Assembly: GCA_947373155.1 (NCBI GenBank)
Contig: CANBWO010000011.1
Location: forward strand, 1-33,281
Direction of reading: 5' to 3'
Length of the DNA stretch: 33,281 nucleotides
Source: Microbacteriaceae bacterium
GTDB lineage: Bacteria > Actinomycetota > Actinomycetes > Actinomycetales > Microbacteriaceae
The translations under genes and the position numbers were made by a program. The notes beneath the pieces are model-generated. The model was not told where the DNA came from. It did no database searches and worked only from the letters and a program-made list of their open reading frames with translations. This document shows positions 18,209-26,783 of this stretch, piece by piece. Each line of letters starts with the position of its first letter. Positions within the stretch are counted from its first letter, which is position 1.

Positions 18209-19129
18209 TTAGTGATCTGCCAGGTAGTGCTCGGCATCAAGGGCTGCAACACAACCCGAGGCCGCCGCGGTGATGGCCTGACGATAAGTCGGGTCAATCA
18301 CGTCTCCAGCAGCAAATACACCAGGCAGGCTGGTCTTGCTACTGCGTCCTTCAACCGCGATGAACTTCTCGGCTGTTAGTTCTACCTGGTTTTCAACCAG
18401 CCAAACTCGTGGATCGTTACCAACGGCGATGAAAAGGCCGTCTAGGTCTAGGTTTTTGGTGGCACCATTTACGGTGTCGCGGAGGGTGACACCGGTCAGT
18501 TTGCCCTCGCCAAGAAGCTCTGCAACCTCCGAGTTCCAGACAACCTCAATCTTTGGGTTGTTCAGCGCGCGGTCTTGCATGATCTTGCTGGCCTTGAAGG
18601 TGTCGCGACGATGAATGAGGTAAACCTTGCTGGCAAAGCGGGTTAGGAAGTTAGCTTCCTCCATTGCGCTGTCGCCGCCACCCACAACAGCGATGGTGCG
18701 CTCACGGAAGAAAAAGCCATCGCAGGTGGCACACCAAGAGACACCGTGGCCACTTAGTTCCTTCTCCTTTGGAAGCCCAAGTTCGCGATAAGCGGCTCCT
18801 GTGGCAAGGATTACGGTCTTTGCCTCGTAGGTTACTCCGCCGCCAGTTTTCACAATCTTTACGTCGCCCTTGAGGTCAACTTCGATTACGTCGTCTAGCA
18901 AAACCTCGGTGCCAAAGCGCTCGGCCTGTGCCTGGAAGTTAGCCATGAGCTCAGGACCCTGAAGGCCATCTGGGAAACCAGGGAAGTTCTCCACCTCGGT
19001 GGTCTTCATTAGTTCGCCACCGGACTCAACGCTGCTAGCAATCAGAAGCGGATTCATACCTGCGCGAGCGGTGTAGATGGCTGCGGTGAAGCCGGCTGGG
19101 CCTGAGCCAATGATGATGACGTCGCGCAA
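18209..19129 (-). CDS. trxB: Thioredoxin reductase (NADPH)
   Basis: A 306-aa flavoprotein that passes electrons from NADPH to thioredoxin. The FAD site is GSGPAG (8-13), the redox disulfide is CATC (133-136), the NADPH site GGGDSAMEEA (150-159), and the C-terminal FAD motif is GVFAAGDVIDPTYRQAITAA. The start is TTG (LRDVIIIGSG), supported by AGGAG 5 nt upstream. It lies between murJ and its partner trxA. Confidence 0.98.
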   Translation of the reverse strand: MRDVIIIGSGPAGFTAAIYTARAGMNPLLIASSVESGGELMKTTEVENFPGFPDGLQGPELMANFQAQAERFGTEVLLDDVIEVDLKGDVKIVKTGGGVTYEAKTVILATGAAYRELGLPKEKELSGHGVSWCATCDGFFFRERTIAVVGGGDSAMEEANFLTRFASKVYLIHRRDTFKASKIMQDRALNNPKIEVVWNSEVAELLGEGKLTGVTLRDTVNGATKNLDLDGLFIAVGNDPRVWLVENQVELTAEKFIAVEGRSSKTSLPGVFAAGDVIDPTYRQAITAAASGCVAALDAEHYLADH

Positions 19130-19168
19130 GGGGTCTCCTGTGGGTTGGATTACATTCCAAAGCCCATT

Positions 19169-20809
19169 TTAGCGACCGATTATTCCCCGAATCTTTGCCG
19201 CCACTGGCTTAGCTAGCTCTGCCACAAGTTTTACTTCCGGCGCTCTAATCAGCACCAGCGTGAGCACAAAGCCCAACAGAATGGCTAGCCCGGTTATCAT
19301 CGATGCAATCACTGCGCCCAGAACGCTGTGCATGGAAAAACTGGATTCCGTGGTGCCGCCAAGCAACTGAAGAACCAGTTGACCTAGCAAGCCACCGACT
19401 AGAGCGGCAATTGCGAAACGCAAGATGCTACTGAATAGGCCCTGTCCAAACACCCCGATACGTTTGCGCAGAATCACATAGCCCAGAAGGGCCTGCACCG
19501 AAACCGTGGCGCTGGTGAGGAGAGCCAGATCGGCAACTCTCTGTGCCGGAGCCACGGTGTTCAGAATCAAAAGCGAACCCAGAATGTACAAACCGGACTG
19601 GACCACGGCAATCCAAAAAGGAGTCTTGGTGTCTTCTAGGGCATAAAAAGCCTTTTGCAGGAAGAACCCGATACTGAAAGGCAGAAGTCCTACAAGGAAA
19701 CAGATCAAGACACTTCCCAGAGCCAAAGTGGAGTCATATTCCCCAACAAATACGCGACTGATTGGATACGCGATTTGAGTCAATGCAACGCTAGCCAGAA
19801 TGCTGATTAGCGAAGTTACCTTTAGCCCGCTCAGCAGGTCCGCCTTCACCAAATCCATAGCTTGGTTGTTTGCATGGGTGCTGATCCGAGTGAAGTAAAC
19901 CGTTGCCAGGCTCACAGTAAAAATCGAGTGCGGGAGCATAAAAATCAACCACGCAATGCCCGACGCGGCAACCGAGGCAACTGCGACTCCGTTTCGGCCG
20001 GCTACAGCACTCGATGCCACCGAGCTTTGAAAGATGCCCGCAATTTGCGTCACAAGTACCATGGCCAGAGTCCAGATGCCCGCCTTTAGAGCCGGTCTCA
20101 TGCCAAACCCACGCCACCTAAAGTTCGGCTTAAAGTTGATGCCGATTCGGCGCCAGCTCACAAACAAAATCGCCGCCTGTGAGGCGACTCCCAAAGTAGC
20201 GGTGCCTGCCAGTAGCGAAATCTGGCTGATTCCCCACGTTTGCATGGACTTCTGACCGGTTGGGTCCATGCCAAAGAACCAGATGTAGGCACCCATGCCC
20301 AGCAACGCAACCACGTTGTTCAAAACCGGAGCCCACATGTACGGTCCGAACTCGCTTCGGGAGTTCAGTACCTCGCCCAACATCGAGTAGATGGCGTAAA
20401 AGAACAGTTGAGGCAGGCACCAGTAGGCAAAGGCAACCGCCAGGGCTAGCTGCTCGGGTTTCCAGCCACTCGTGTAAATGTTCACCAAGATCGGTGCCGC
20501 CACCGTGGCAATCACAGTGATTGATCCGAAAACCACAATTCCCATGGTCAGTAGGCGGTTAATGTAGCCGGCACCGCCATCGGGGTGATTTCTGGCTTTT
20601 ACCAACTGCGGAACCAGGACGGCATTCAAAACACCACCGGCGATGATGGCGTAAACGTTGTTTGGAAGTTGGTTGGCAATACCGAAGGCGTCGGCCGCGT
20701 TAGTTGTGACACCGAGCATGGCAGCCAGCAATACAGCACGCGCAAAACCCAGCACGCGGCTGATGATTGTGCCGCTAGCCATAATCAGGCTTGAGCGAGC
20801 AACGCTCAT
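19169..20809 (-). CDS. murJ: Lipid II flippase MurJ (MviN)
   Basis: A 546-aa multi-pass protein of the MOP superfamily that flips lipid II for peptidoglycan synthesis. The N-terminus SSLIMASGTIISRVLGFARAV is the typical MurJ start. About 13-14 membrane segments can be counted along the length. It ends shortly after the membrane core, with only a short basic tail, so it lacks the pseudokinase and extracellular extension found in mycobacterial MurJ. AGGAG lies 7 nt before the ATG. It lies 9 bp downstream of the small membrane-anchored protein, as in other Actinobacteria. Confidence 0.95.
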   Translation of the reverse strand: MSVARSSLIMASGTIISRVLGFARAVLLAAMLGVTTNAADAFGIANQLPNNVYAIIAGGVLNAVLVPQLVKARNHPDGGAGYINRLLTMGIVVFGSITVIATVAAPILVNIYTSGWKPEQLALAVAFAYWCLPQLFFYAIYSMLGEVLNSRSEFGPYMWAPVLNNVVALLGMGAYIWFFGMDPTGQKSMQTWGISQISLLAGTATLGVASQAAILFVSWRRIGINFKPNFRWRGFGMRPALKAGIWTLAMVLVTQIAGIFQSSVASSAVAGRNGVAVASVAASGIAWLIFMLPHSIFTVSLATVYFTRISTHANNQAMDLVKADLLSGLKVTSLISILASVALTQIAYPISRVFVGEYDSTLALGSVLICFLVGLLPFSIGFFLQKAFYALEDTKTPFWIAVVQSGLYILGSLLILNTVAPAQRVADLALLTSATVSVQALLGYVILRKRIGVFGQGLFSSILRFAIAALVGGLLGQLVLQLLGGTTESSFSMHSVLGAVIASMITGLAILLGFVLTLVLIRAPEVKLVAELAKPVAAKIRGIIGR

Positions 20810-20818
20810 GGCAATCTC

Positions 20819-21373
20819 CTATAGGTTTGCGTTTTTCAGTGCCCTACGGGCTCTGATTCGCTTGGCTCTGGTTCTAAGGACACCCGCAACACCAAGCCCG
20901 GCAATCAGAATCACAAATCCGCTGATCAGGCTTTCTTCTACCTCGGCATTGATGGTGAGCCTTAAATCAACCGCTGGGCCGAGGGGCAAACCCGAAAATG
21001 TGGTTAGCCAGGCCTTTAGCGGCACATCGCCGTCGGCTATTGCGCTTACCGGTACCTGCGCCACGTAGGTGGTATTGGCCGGAACTGTTACTTCGATGGC
21101 CGCAGGGAACAGAGCCCGAAGGTTAGAGGGAGCAACGTGGACCTGAACCCGAATTTCTTGCGGGTAATCGTTACGGATGGAAATCGGTAGCTGGCTGGAA
21201 CGAGAAACCAAGTGGATGCTGGATCCGGGGACGATTCGAATCGCAAAGCCAGGAAGTTCCTTGGTTTTGCTGGCTGCGGAGGCTGGAGTTGCGCCTGCAA
21301 ACAGAACCAGCACTAGGGCAAGAATCGCGGTTACCCGTGAAACATTTCTGGACAAAAGAGTTCCGCGCATCAT
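20819..21373 (-). CDS. Secreted, membrane-anchored protein in the DUF6049 position
   Basis: A 184-aa protein with a signal peptide (MMRGTLLSRNVSRVTAILAL, cleavage likely after ATPASA near residue 33), an extracellular beta-rich region (about 40-145, one immunoglobulin-like domain by appearance) and a C-terminal membrane helix (SGFVILIAGLGVAGVL) followed by an Arg-rich cytoplasmic tail. The start ATG overlaps the NUDIX stop as ATGA and has GGAG 8 nt upstream; the open frame begins slightly earlier. In most Actinobacteria this slot, between the NUDIX gene and murJ, holds a much larger DUF6049 protein, so this looks like a form reduced to the last ectodomain and anchor. Homology is inferred from position and topology, not from a matched motif. 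The role is unknown; context suggests cell-wall synthesis. Confidence 0.65.
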   Translation of the reverse strand: MMRGTLLSRNVSRVTAILALVLVLFAGATPASAASKTKELPGFAIRIVPGSSIHLVSRSSQLPISIRNDYPQEIRVQVHVAPSNLRALFPAAIEVTVPANTTYVAQVPVSAIADGDVPLKAWLTTFSGLPLGPAVDLRLTINAEVEESLISGFVILIAGLGVAGVLRTRAKRIRARRALKNANL

Positions 21374-21837
21374 TGGTTGCGCTCCACCCACTCCACTACT
21401 CCACGGGCCATTCGGCGCTCGTTTTCGTGAGCCAGTTTTTGGTTGAGGTCATCGATGTTGAACCAGCGCACATCCACAGCTTCGTGGTTTGGGTCGCCTT
21501 CCACAGTGAGATCGCCACCGGTTTGCTTCATCAAGAAATGGTGCACGGTTTTTGCAATCAACTTGCCGGAGGCAGCGAACTCGTAGTTGATGGTGCCAAG
21601 GGTGCTGAGGATTTCGGCTTTCAGACCGGTTTCTTCCTCGATTTCACGAACCGCTGCTTGTTCCAGCGACTCCTGGCCTTCTGGATGGCCCTTCGGAACA
21701 CACCAATCGATGCGCCCGGAGCGGGAGAGGCGACCGATTAGGGCCACCCGTTGCGAGCCGTCGGCTGCCAATACAAAACCGCCGGCAGAGGTCTCTTCCA
21801 CCCGCACAAGGTTGGCTCTGGATCGGCGTTCGGTCAT
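21370..21837 (-). CDS. NUDIX hydrolase (MutT4 position)
   Basis: A 155-aa NUDIX pyrophosphohydrolase. The Nudix box is complete: GHPEGQESLEQAAVREIEEE followed by TGLKAE. I chose the ATG at 21837 (MTERRSRANLV) because a TAGGCT -10-like element ends 7 nt upstream (21845-21850), which suggests a leaderless mRNA; the longer frame to 21882 would start upstream of that promoter and overlap the divergent pcnA start. It corresponds in position to Rv3908 (mutT4), divergent from pcnA. It is coupled to the next gene by ATGA. The substrate (oxidised or dinucleoside polyphosphates) cannot be assigned. Confidence 0.88.
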   Translation of the reverse strand: MTERRSRANLVRVEETSAGGFVLAADGSQRVALIGRLSRSGRIDWCVPKGHPEGQESLEQAAVREIEEETGLKAEILSTLGTINYEFAASGKLIAKTVHHFLMKQTGGDLTVEGDPNHEAVDVRWFNIDDLNQKLAHENERRMARGVVEWVERNQ

Positions 21838-21880
21838 GGTTTCAAGCCTAGAGCCATAAGTCTGTGAGAAACTGAAAGCC

Positions 21881-23299
21881 ATGCAATCCGTGGCTCAGGC
21901 GTTGGCAAATCTAAACGAACTCACAGCAAGTGAGTTGTTTTTGCGTTTGGGGCGGATATTTGCCGAGGCGGGAAAAGAGCTAGCCCTGGTGGGAGGCCCG
22001 GTCCGAGATGCCTTTCTTGGGCGTAAATCGCCTGATCTAGACTTCACTACCAACGCACTCCCAGACGAAACCATCGCCATTCTCAAGGGCAACGTGGACA
22101 CCTGGTGGGACATCGGTAAAGAGTTCGGAACCATCGGTGCCCGCATTGGCAACGACACGGTTGAGATCACCACCTACCGAGCCGATGAATACGACGCGGA
22201 TAGCCGTAAACCCCTAGTGGCTTTTGGCAAGAGCCTGGAAGCCGACCTATTCCGACGCGACTTCACCGTTAATTCCATGGCACTGCGCCTTCCGGAGCAG
22301 GTATTTGTGGATCCAACCAACGGTTTGCAGGATTTGCTAGACGGTGTTTTGAAGACGCCGATTGAACCTGAAATTTCTTTCAGCGATGATCCACTGCGAA
22401 TGATGCGAGGGGCCAGGTTTGCCAGTCAGCTGGGGTTCGAAATCGAGCCAGCCACCTTTGAGGCCATGAAGCAGATGACCGATCGCCTGGCGATTGTTAG
22501 CGCGGAGCGAATTCAGGCTGAGTTCGTCAAGTTGATGCTCGGGGCAAACCCGCGCCTGGGTCTTGAGGCCCTAGTGGACAGCGGCTTAGCTCATGTGGTT
22601 TTGCCTGAGCTTCCGGCTTTGCGCCTAGAGAGCGATGAGCACCACCACCACAAAGATGTTTATGAACACACATTGATGGTGGTTGAACAGGCCATTGACT
22701 ACGAAAAGGATTACGGCTTAGACGGCGATTTTGTGTTGCGTTTTGCCGCTCTGCTTCACGACATTGGCAAACCCGCCACTCGCCGGCTCGAAGATGGTGG
22801 GGCAGTTAGCTTCTATCACCACGATGTGGTTGGCGCAAAGCTTGCCAAAAAGCGCATGCGGGAACTGCGTTTTGACACTGATACCACCAAGGCCGTGGCG
22901 CATCTGATTGAGCACCACTTGAGATTCTTCGGCTACAGCGACCAGCCTTGGACAGACTCAGCCGTGCGTCGTTACGTTCGAGATGCGGGCGACCAGCTGC
23001 ACAGGCTGCATGCGTTGACCCGTGCGGATGTCACCACCAGAAACAAGCGGAAAGCCGATCGACTGGCTCACGCGTATGACGACCTAGAGGCTCGAATCGC
23101 CCACCTCGCCCAAGAAGAAGAGCTAAACGCGCTTCGACCTGACTTAGATGGCACCCAAATCATGGAGATTTTGGAGATTCGCCCTGGGCGTGAGGTTGGT
23201 GAGGCCTACCAGTTCCTTATGGAGCTTCGGCTTGAAGAAGGCTCGATTGGTGCCGAAGAGGCCAAAAAACGCTTGCTTGCTTGGTGGCAGGCAAGGTAG
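21881..23299 (+). CDS. pcnA: CCA-adding tRNA nucleotidyltransferase
   Basis: A 472-aa enzyme that adds or repairs the 3' CCA of tRNAs. The nucleotidyltransferase head has LVGGPVRDAFLG (36-47) and the metal-binding DLDF (52-55), then RRDFTVNSMAL (about 125-135). A C-terminal HD domain is visible (HHHHKDVYEHTLMV, LLHDIGKPATR), as in other actinobacterial PcnA/Cca proteins. tRNA-Ile in this window does not encode CCA, consistent with an essential role. No SD stands out before the ATG. It is divergent from the NUDIX gene with a 43-bp gap. Confidence 0.96.
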   Translation: MQSVAQALANLNELTASELFLRLGRIFAEAGKELALVGGPVRDAFLGRKSPDLDFTTNALPDETIAILKGNVDTWWDIGKEFGTIGARIGNDTVEITTYRADEYDADSRKPLVAFGKSLEADLFRRDFTVNSMALRLPEQVFVDPTNGLQDLLDGVLKTPIEPEISFSDDPLRMMRGARFASQLGFEIEPATFEAMKQMTDRLAIVSAERIQAEFVKLMLGANPRLGLEALVDSGLAHVVLPELPALRLESDEHHHHKDVYEHTLMVVEQAIDYEKDYGLDGDFVLRFAALLHDIGKPATRRLEDGGAVSFYHHDVVGAKLAKKRMRELRFDTDTTKAVAHLIEHHLRFFGYSDQPWTDSAVRRYVRDAGDQLHRLHALTRADVTTRNKRKADRLAHAYDDLEARIAHLAQEEELNALRPDLDGTQIMEILEIRPGREVGEAYQFLMELRLEEGSIGAEEAKKRLLAWWQAR

Positions 23300-23320
23300 T
23301 CTAGAAAGGTTGCGCCAGCT

Positions 23321-23349
23321 TTGCCATTCGGCAGAGTGGGCGTTATCAA
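23321..23349 (+). promoter_or_regulatory. Predicted promoter of the rpsF operon
   Basis: TTGCCA (23321-23326, 5/6 of the -35 consensus) and TATCAA (23344-23349, 4/6) with a 17-bp spacer. Transcription would begin near 23356, a few bases before the leader hairpin that pairs with the SD. Confidence 0.5.
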
Positions 23350-23359
23350 ATGCACATAC

Positions 23360-23404
23360 CCTCCTGCCATGGAAGTCCCATGGCCGTTCTAGTCCAAAGG
23401 AGGT
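23360..23404 (+). promoter_or_regulatory. rpsF leader hairpin, S6:S18-type autoregulatory motif candidate
   Basis: CCTCCT (23360-23365) can pair with the rpsF SD AGGAGG (23398-23403). Directly inside is a perfect 7-bp stem, GCCATGG (23366-23372) with CCATGGC (23378-23384), and on its 3' side CCG (23384-23386) followed by an 11-nt single strand. A hairpin with a 3' CCG that masks the SD is the known pattern of mRNA leaders bound by the S6:S18 complex. Both genes, rpsF and rpsR, are in the operon. Confidence 0.6.
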
Positions 23405-23413
23405 GGGTTAGTC

Positions 23414-23812
23414 ATGCATAAGTACGAGCTAATGGTTCTGCTCGACCCAACAGTCGAAGAACGTACCGTCGCTCCAAGCCTCGACAAATTCCTCAATGTA
23501 ATCCGCAACGGTGAAGGCACCGTTGACAAGGTTGACATTTGGGGCCGTCGTCGTCTTGCCTACGAAATCGCTAAGAAGACCGAAGCTATCTACGCAGTCA
23601 TTCAGTTGACCGCGAAGTCGGCAGATGTTGTAGAGCTTGACCGCCAGCTAAAGCTGTCGGAAGCCGTTCTACGCACCAAGGTTCTACGCGCCAACGAGGC
23701 AATCGTAAACATCAATCCAGTAGACGTTCCAGAGGTTTCGGCCGCTGAACTTGCAGCTGAAAAGCCAGTCAAGACCCGTTCTGCACGTCCAGCCAAGAAG
23801 GCAAGCGAGTAA
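23414..23812 (+). CDS. rpsF: 30S ribosomal protein bS6
   Basis: A 132-aa bS6 that binds bS18 on the small-subunit platform. The N-terminus [20 protein letters not shown] is diagnostic, followed by [20 protein letters not shown]. The C-terminal 35 residues form an Ala/Lys-rich extension, as in other Microbacteriaceae. The SD AAAGGAGG is strong (10 nt before ATG) but can be paired in the leader. It heads the rpsF-ssb-rpsR-rplI operon. Confidence 0.98.
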   Translation: MHKYELMVLLDPTVEERTVAPSLDKFLNVIRNGEGTVDKVDIWGRRRLAYEIAKKTEAIYAVIQLTAKSADVVELDRQLKLSEAVLRTKVLRANEAIVNINPVDVPEVSAAELAAEKPVKTRSARPAKKASE

Positions 23813-23817
23813 AGATT

Positions 23818-24324
23818 ATGGCCGGGGAAGTTAACGTCACGATTGTCGGCAACCTTGCCGCAGATCCAGAACTGCGTTACACCCAGGGTGGCGTCGCCGT
23901 CACTTCGCTGCGTGTAGGTTCAACTCCACGCACCTTCAACCGCACCACCAGCGCTTGGGAAGATGGCGAAACCGTTTGGGTTCGTTGCACCGCTTGGCGT
24001 GAATTGGCAGAAAACATTGCCAACTCGCTGCACAAGGGTTCCCGAGTAGTAGTGACCGGTCGAATGAAGGCTCCATCTGCTTACCAGGCAGCCAACGGCG
24101 AAGCACGCGCTTCGCTAGAGCTCGAGATTGAGGACATCGGTGCATCGTTGCTTCGCGCAACCGCCGTAGTCACCAACCGTGTTCGCGAAGGCGGCTCAGC
24201 AGCAGTGAGCAACGGCAACCCATGGGGCGATGCTCCAGCAACCCCATCCCGTAACTCAGCACCTGCAACCGACGCCTGGGCAAACCCAGGCACCGGATCC
24301 GGCGCTGACGACACCCCGTTCTAA
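23818..24324 (+). CDS. ssb: Single-stranded DNA-binding protein
   Basis: A 168-aa SSB. The OB-fold covers about residues 1-115 (VNVTIVGNLAADPELRYTQG, TVWVRCTAWRELAENI, KGSRVVVTGRMK). A flexible Gly/Ala/Pro/Asn linker follows, and the C-terminal tip DDTPF is the partner-docking peptide, a variant of DDxPF. It starts 5 nt after rpsF without a strong SD and is probably coupled. Confidence 0.97.
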   Translation: MAGEVNVTIVGNLAADPELRYTQGGVAVTSLRVGSTPRTFNRTTSAWEDGETVWVRCTAWRELAENIANSLHKGSRVVVTGRMKAPSAYQAANGEARASLELEIEDIGASLLRATAVVTNRVREGGSAAVSNGNPWGDAPATPSRNSAPATDAWANPGTGSGADDTPF

Positions 24325-24353
24325 ATCTTTAGAAACTTTTTAAGGAGAATCAA

Positions 24354-24608
24354 ATGGCTGCAAAGAGCGACCCACGTCGTAAGCCACGCAACGCAAAGAA
24401 CGCCAAGCTTGCCCCTGTAAAGGCAATCCGTGTTGGCGTAATCGACTACAAGGACATCGCTACCCTGCGTAAGTTCCTATCGGACCGTGGAAAGATCCGC
24501 GCCCGTCGCATCACCGGTGTCTCTGTACAGGAGCAGCGCCTAATTGCCCGTGCCATCAAGAACGCTCGCGAGGTAGCTTTGCTTCCTTACGCAGGCGCTG
24601 GCCGCTAA
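24354..24608 (+). CDS. rpsR: 30S ribosomal protein bS18
   Basis: An 84-aa basic bS18 ([45 protein letters not shown]). It has no zinc-binding cysteines, that is, the zinc-free form. AAGGAG lies 6 nt before the ATG. It is the partner of bS6 and candidate co-repressor at the rpsF leader. Confidence 0.98.
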   Translation: MAAKSDPRRKPRNAKNAKLAPVKAIRVGVIDYKDIATLRKFLSDRGKIRARRITGVSVQEQRLIARAIKNAREVALLPYAGAGR

Positions 24609-24619
24609 GGAGTAATCGA

Positions 24620-25072
24620 ATGTCAAAGCTAATCCTGACTACCGAGGTAACTGGCCTCGGCGCCGCTGGCGATGTTGTAGAGGTAAAGAACGGTTACGCA
24701 CGTAACTTCTTGCTACCTCGCGGCTTCGCTGTTGTATGGAGCAAGGGTGGCGAGAAGCAGATCGAGCAGATCCGCGCAGCTCGCGACGCTCGTGCTCTAG
24801 CTACCGTAGAAGAAGCACAGACCCTAAAGGCTTCGCTAGAAGCCGCAACCATCAAGCTAGCCATCAAGGCTGGAGTTGGTGGCCGTTTGTTCGGTGCTGT
24901 CAAGACCGTCGACGTTGCAAAGGCTGTTGCCGCTGCAGGTCTAGGCGAGATCGACAAGCGCAAGATCGAGTTCATTGCACCGATTCGCACCACTGGTGCT
25001 CACGTTGCAACCGTTCGTTTGAACAGCGACCTAAGCGCAAAGCTCAACCTTCAGGTTGTAGCTGCCAAGTAG
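24620..25072 (+). CDS. rplI: 50S ribosomal protein bL9
   Basis: A 150-aa bL9. The signature [19 protein letters not shown] (17-35) is intact, with the long connecting helix (about 40-75) and the C-terminal domain ([11 protein letters not shown] onwards). GGAG lies 7 nt before the ATG. It is the last gene of the operon and is followed by a strong terminator. Confidence 0.98.
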   Translation: MSKLILTTEVTGLGAAGDVVEVKNGYARNFLLPRGFAVVWSKGGEKQIEQIRAARDARALATVEEAQTLKASLEAATIKLAIKAGVGGRLFGAVKTVDVAKAVAAAGLGEIDKRKIEFIAPIRTTGAHVATVRLNSDLSAKLNLQVVAAK

Positions 25073-25084
25073 TTTCAAAGCTAG

Positions 25085-25114
25085 AGCGGGTGACCATTTT
25101 GGTCACCCGCTTTT
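25085..25114 (+). terminator. Intrinsic terminator of the rpsF-ssb-rpsR-rplI operon
   Basis: A 12-bp perfect stem, AGCGGGTGACCA (25085-25096) with TGGTCACCCGCT (25100-25111), a TTT loop, then TTT. It separates the ribosomal operon from dnaB. Confidence 0.92.
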
Positions 25115-25430
25115 GCTTTCCCGGTTTAACCGCAGGTAAAGGACTATCGCAAACCGAACCAGAATTGGTTCGCTTTACCGAAAAGTTATCCACAACTCTC
25201 TACCTTAGGTTTAGGGTTTGGCTAATTACTTATCCACAGTTCTACAACCCTTTATTTATAAGGGCTTCCAGCCTGTTTCCACAATTACTCCACAGGGTTA
25301 TCAACAAGTTATCGACAGGTCTTACGGCGTGTTTCCACAGTTATCCACAGCTCTGTGCACAGGGTTGGTTGAAGGTTAAATGTCGGTGACCAATGCTATG
25401 ACTGAAGTATTAGGTCTTAAGGAGATCAAC
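25115..25430 (+). promoter_or_regulatory. dnaB upstream region with a DnaA-box array
   Basis: This 316-bp gene-free stretch holds many DnaA boxes, all on the plus strand. Perfect TTATCCACA: 25186-25194, 25230-25238, 25341-25349. One mismatch: 25298-25306 (TTATCAACA) and 25309-25317 (TTATCGACA). Two mismatches: 25275-25283 and 25331-25339 (both GTTTCCACA) and 25286-25294 (TACTCCACA). From 25275 to 25349 the boxes end at 25283, 25294, 25306, 25317, 25339 and 25349, i.e. steps of 11, 12, 11, 22 and 10 bp, close to one helical turn. An AT-rich tract with a small hairpin (about 25247-25264) lies upstream of the phased part. The dnaB promoter must lie in or after the array; no clear -35/-10 pair was found. 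Confidence 0.75.
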
Positions 25431-26783
25431 ATGAGTTTGGCTGCAGTGCCACCCCTAGAGCAGAACCTCGGTCAGCGAGTCCTGCCTAGCGATATGTTGG
25501 CCGAACAAAGCACATTAGGCGGCATGTTGCTCTCCCAAGAGGCCGTGGCGGAGGTATTCGAGCAGGTCAAAGCCGCAGACTTCTACGCGCCAAAGCATGA
25601 GCTCATTTTTGAGGCAATCGTTAACCTTTACAGCAAGGGTGAACCAACAGACGTAATCACAGTCACAGACGAACTGGTCAAGAGCGGAAACCTGGTTCGA
25701 GCCGGCGGCGCAGATTACCTACACACCCTCACTTCCATCGTTCCAACCGCAGCTAGCTCAGCCTTCTACGCGGCAATCGTTAAGGAAAAGTCGATTCTGC
25801 GCCACCTAGTAGAGGTTGGTACTCGGATCGCACAGATGGGCTACAGCAATGAGGGCGAGGTAGAAGACCTAGTCAACTCGGCTCAGGCCGAGGTCTACGG
25901 TGTAGCCCGTGCCAACGCCACAGACGAATTCAGCACCCTGGGGGATTCACTCCAGGCTGCCATCGATGATATTGAACTGGCTCAGAACCGTGGAGGTGAG
26001 CTGGTTGGGGTTCCTACCGGCTTTGCGGAACTAGACGAACTTACTCACGGCCTTCACCCGGGTCAGCTAATCATCGTTGCGGCTCGTCCTGCTGTCGGTA
26101 AGTCAACGCTCGCGGTCGACTTCATCCGAAACGCGGCTATTCGTTACAACAAGCCAGCCATTTTCTTCTCGCTTGAAATGGGGCGGTCCGAAATCGCCAT
26201 GCGTATGCTCAGTGCCGAAACCAGCATTCCGTTGCAGAGCATGCGAAAGGGAATGGTCGATAACAGCGACTGGACCAAGATCGTTTCGGTTCGTAGTCAG
26301 CTAAACAGCGCACCGCTTTACATCGATGACAGCCCAAACCTCACACTTGTGGAGATTCGTGCCAAGTGTCGTCGTCTGGTCAAGCAGTACGGCCTCAAGT
26401 TGATCGTTATCGACTACCTGCAGTTGCTCACCAGCGGTAAGAAGGTAGAAAGTCGTCAGCAAGAAGTATCCGAGTTCAGCCGCTCGCTCAAGTTGCTGGC
26501 CAAAGAACTCAACTTGCCGGTTATCGCTATCTCTCAGCTAAACCGACAAAGCGAACAGACCAAGGACAAGAAACCTGATATCTCGCAGCTGCGTGAGTCT
26601 GGCTCGCTAGAACAAGACGCCGATGTGATTATCTTGCTCCACAGAGAAGGTATTGGTGAAAAGGATCACCCACGTTCCGGCGAGGCCGATCTGATTCTGG
26701 CCAAGCAGCGAAACGGCCCAACCGGAACCATTACCGTTGCCTTCCAGGGCAGGTACTCGCGTTTTGCAAATATGAAGGCCTAG
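25431..26783 (+). CDS. dnaB: Replicative DNA helicase DnaB
   Basis: A 450-aa hexameric 5'-3' helicase. The N-terminal domain starts at LPSDMLAEQSTLGGMLLSQE; the RecA-like domain has Walker A ARPAVGKST (about 218-226), Walker B LKLIVIDYLQLL and the QLNRQSE and DKKPDISQLRESGSLEQDAD motifs. No intein or insertion is present. I chose the ATG at 25431, with AAGGAG 6 nt upstream; an in-frame ATG at 25380 has no SD and would add 17 residues. Its promoter region carries the DnaA-box array, so its expression may follow DnaA activity. Confidence 0.98.
   Translation: MSLAAVPPLEQNLGQRVLPSDMLAEQSTLGGMLLSQEAVAEVFEQVKAADFYAPKHELIFEAIVNLYSKGEPTDVITVTDELVKSGNLVRAGGADYLHTLTSIVPTAASSAFYAAIVKEKSILRHLVEVGTRIAQMGYSNEGEVEDLVNSAQAEVYGVARANATDEFSTLGDSLQAAIDDIELAQNRGGELVGVPTGFAELDELTHGLHPGQLIIVAARPAVGKSTLAVDFIRNAAIRYNKPAIFFSLEMGRSEIAMRMLSAETSIPLQSMRKGMVDNSDWTKIVSVRSQLNSAPLYIDDSPNLTLVEIRAKCRRLVKQYGLKLIVIDYLQLLTSGKKVESRQQEVSEFSRSLKLLAKELNLPVIAISQLNRQSEQTKDKKPDISQLRESGSLEQDADVIILLHREGIGEKDHPRSGEADLILAKQRNGPTGTITVAFQGRYSRFANMKA

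Noticed and set aside
24736-25389. 217-codon open frame over rplI and into the dnaB upstream region
   Set aside because: Cys/Arg/Ser-rich nonsense product, reads rplI in another frame and crosses a strong terminator; a frame shadow.
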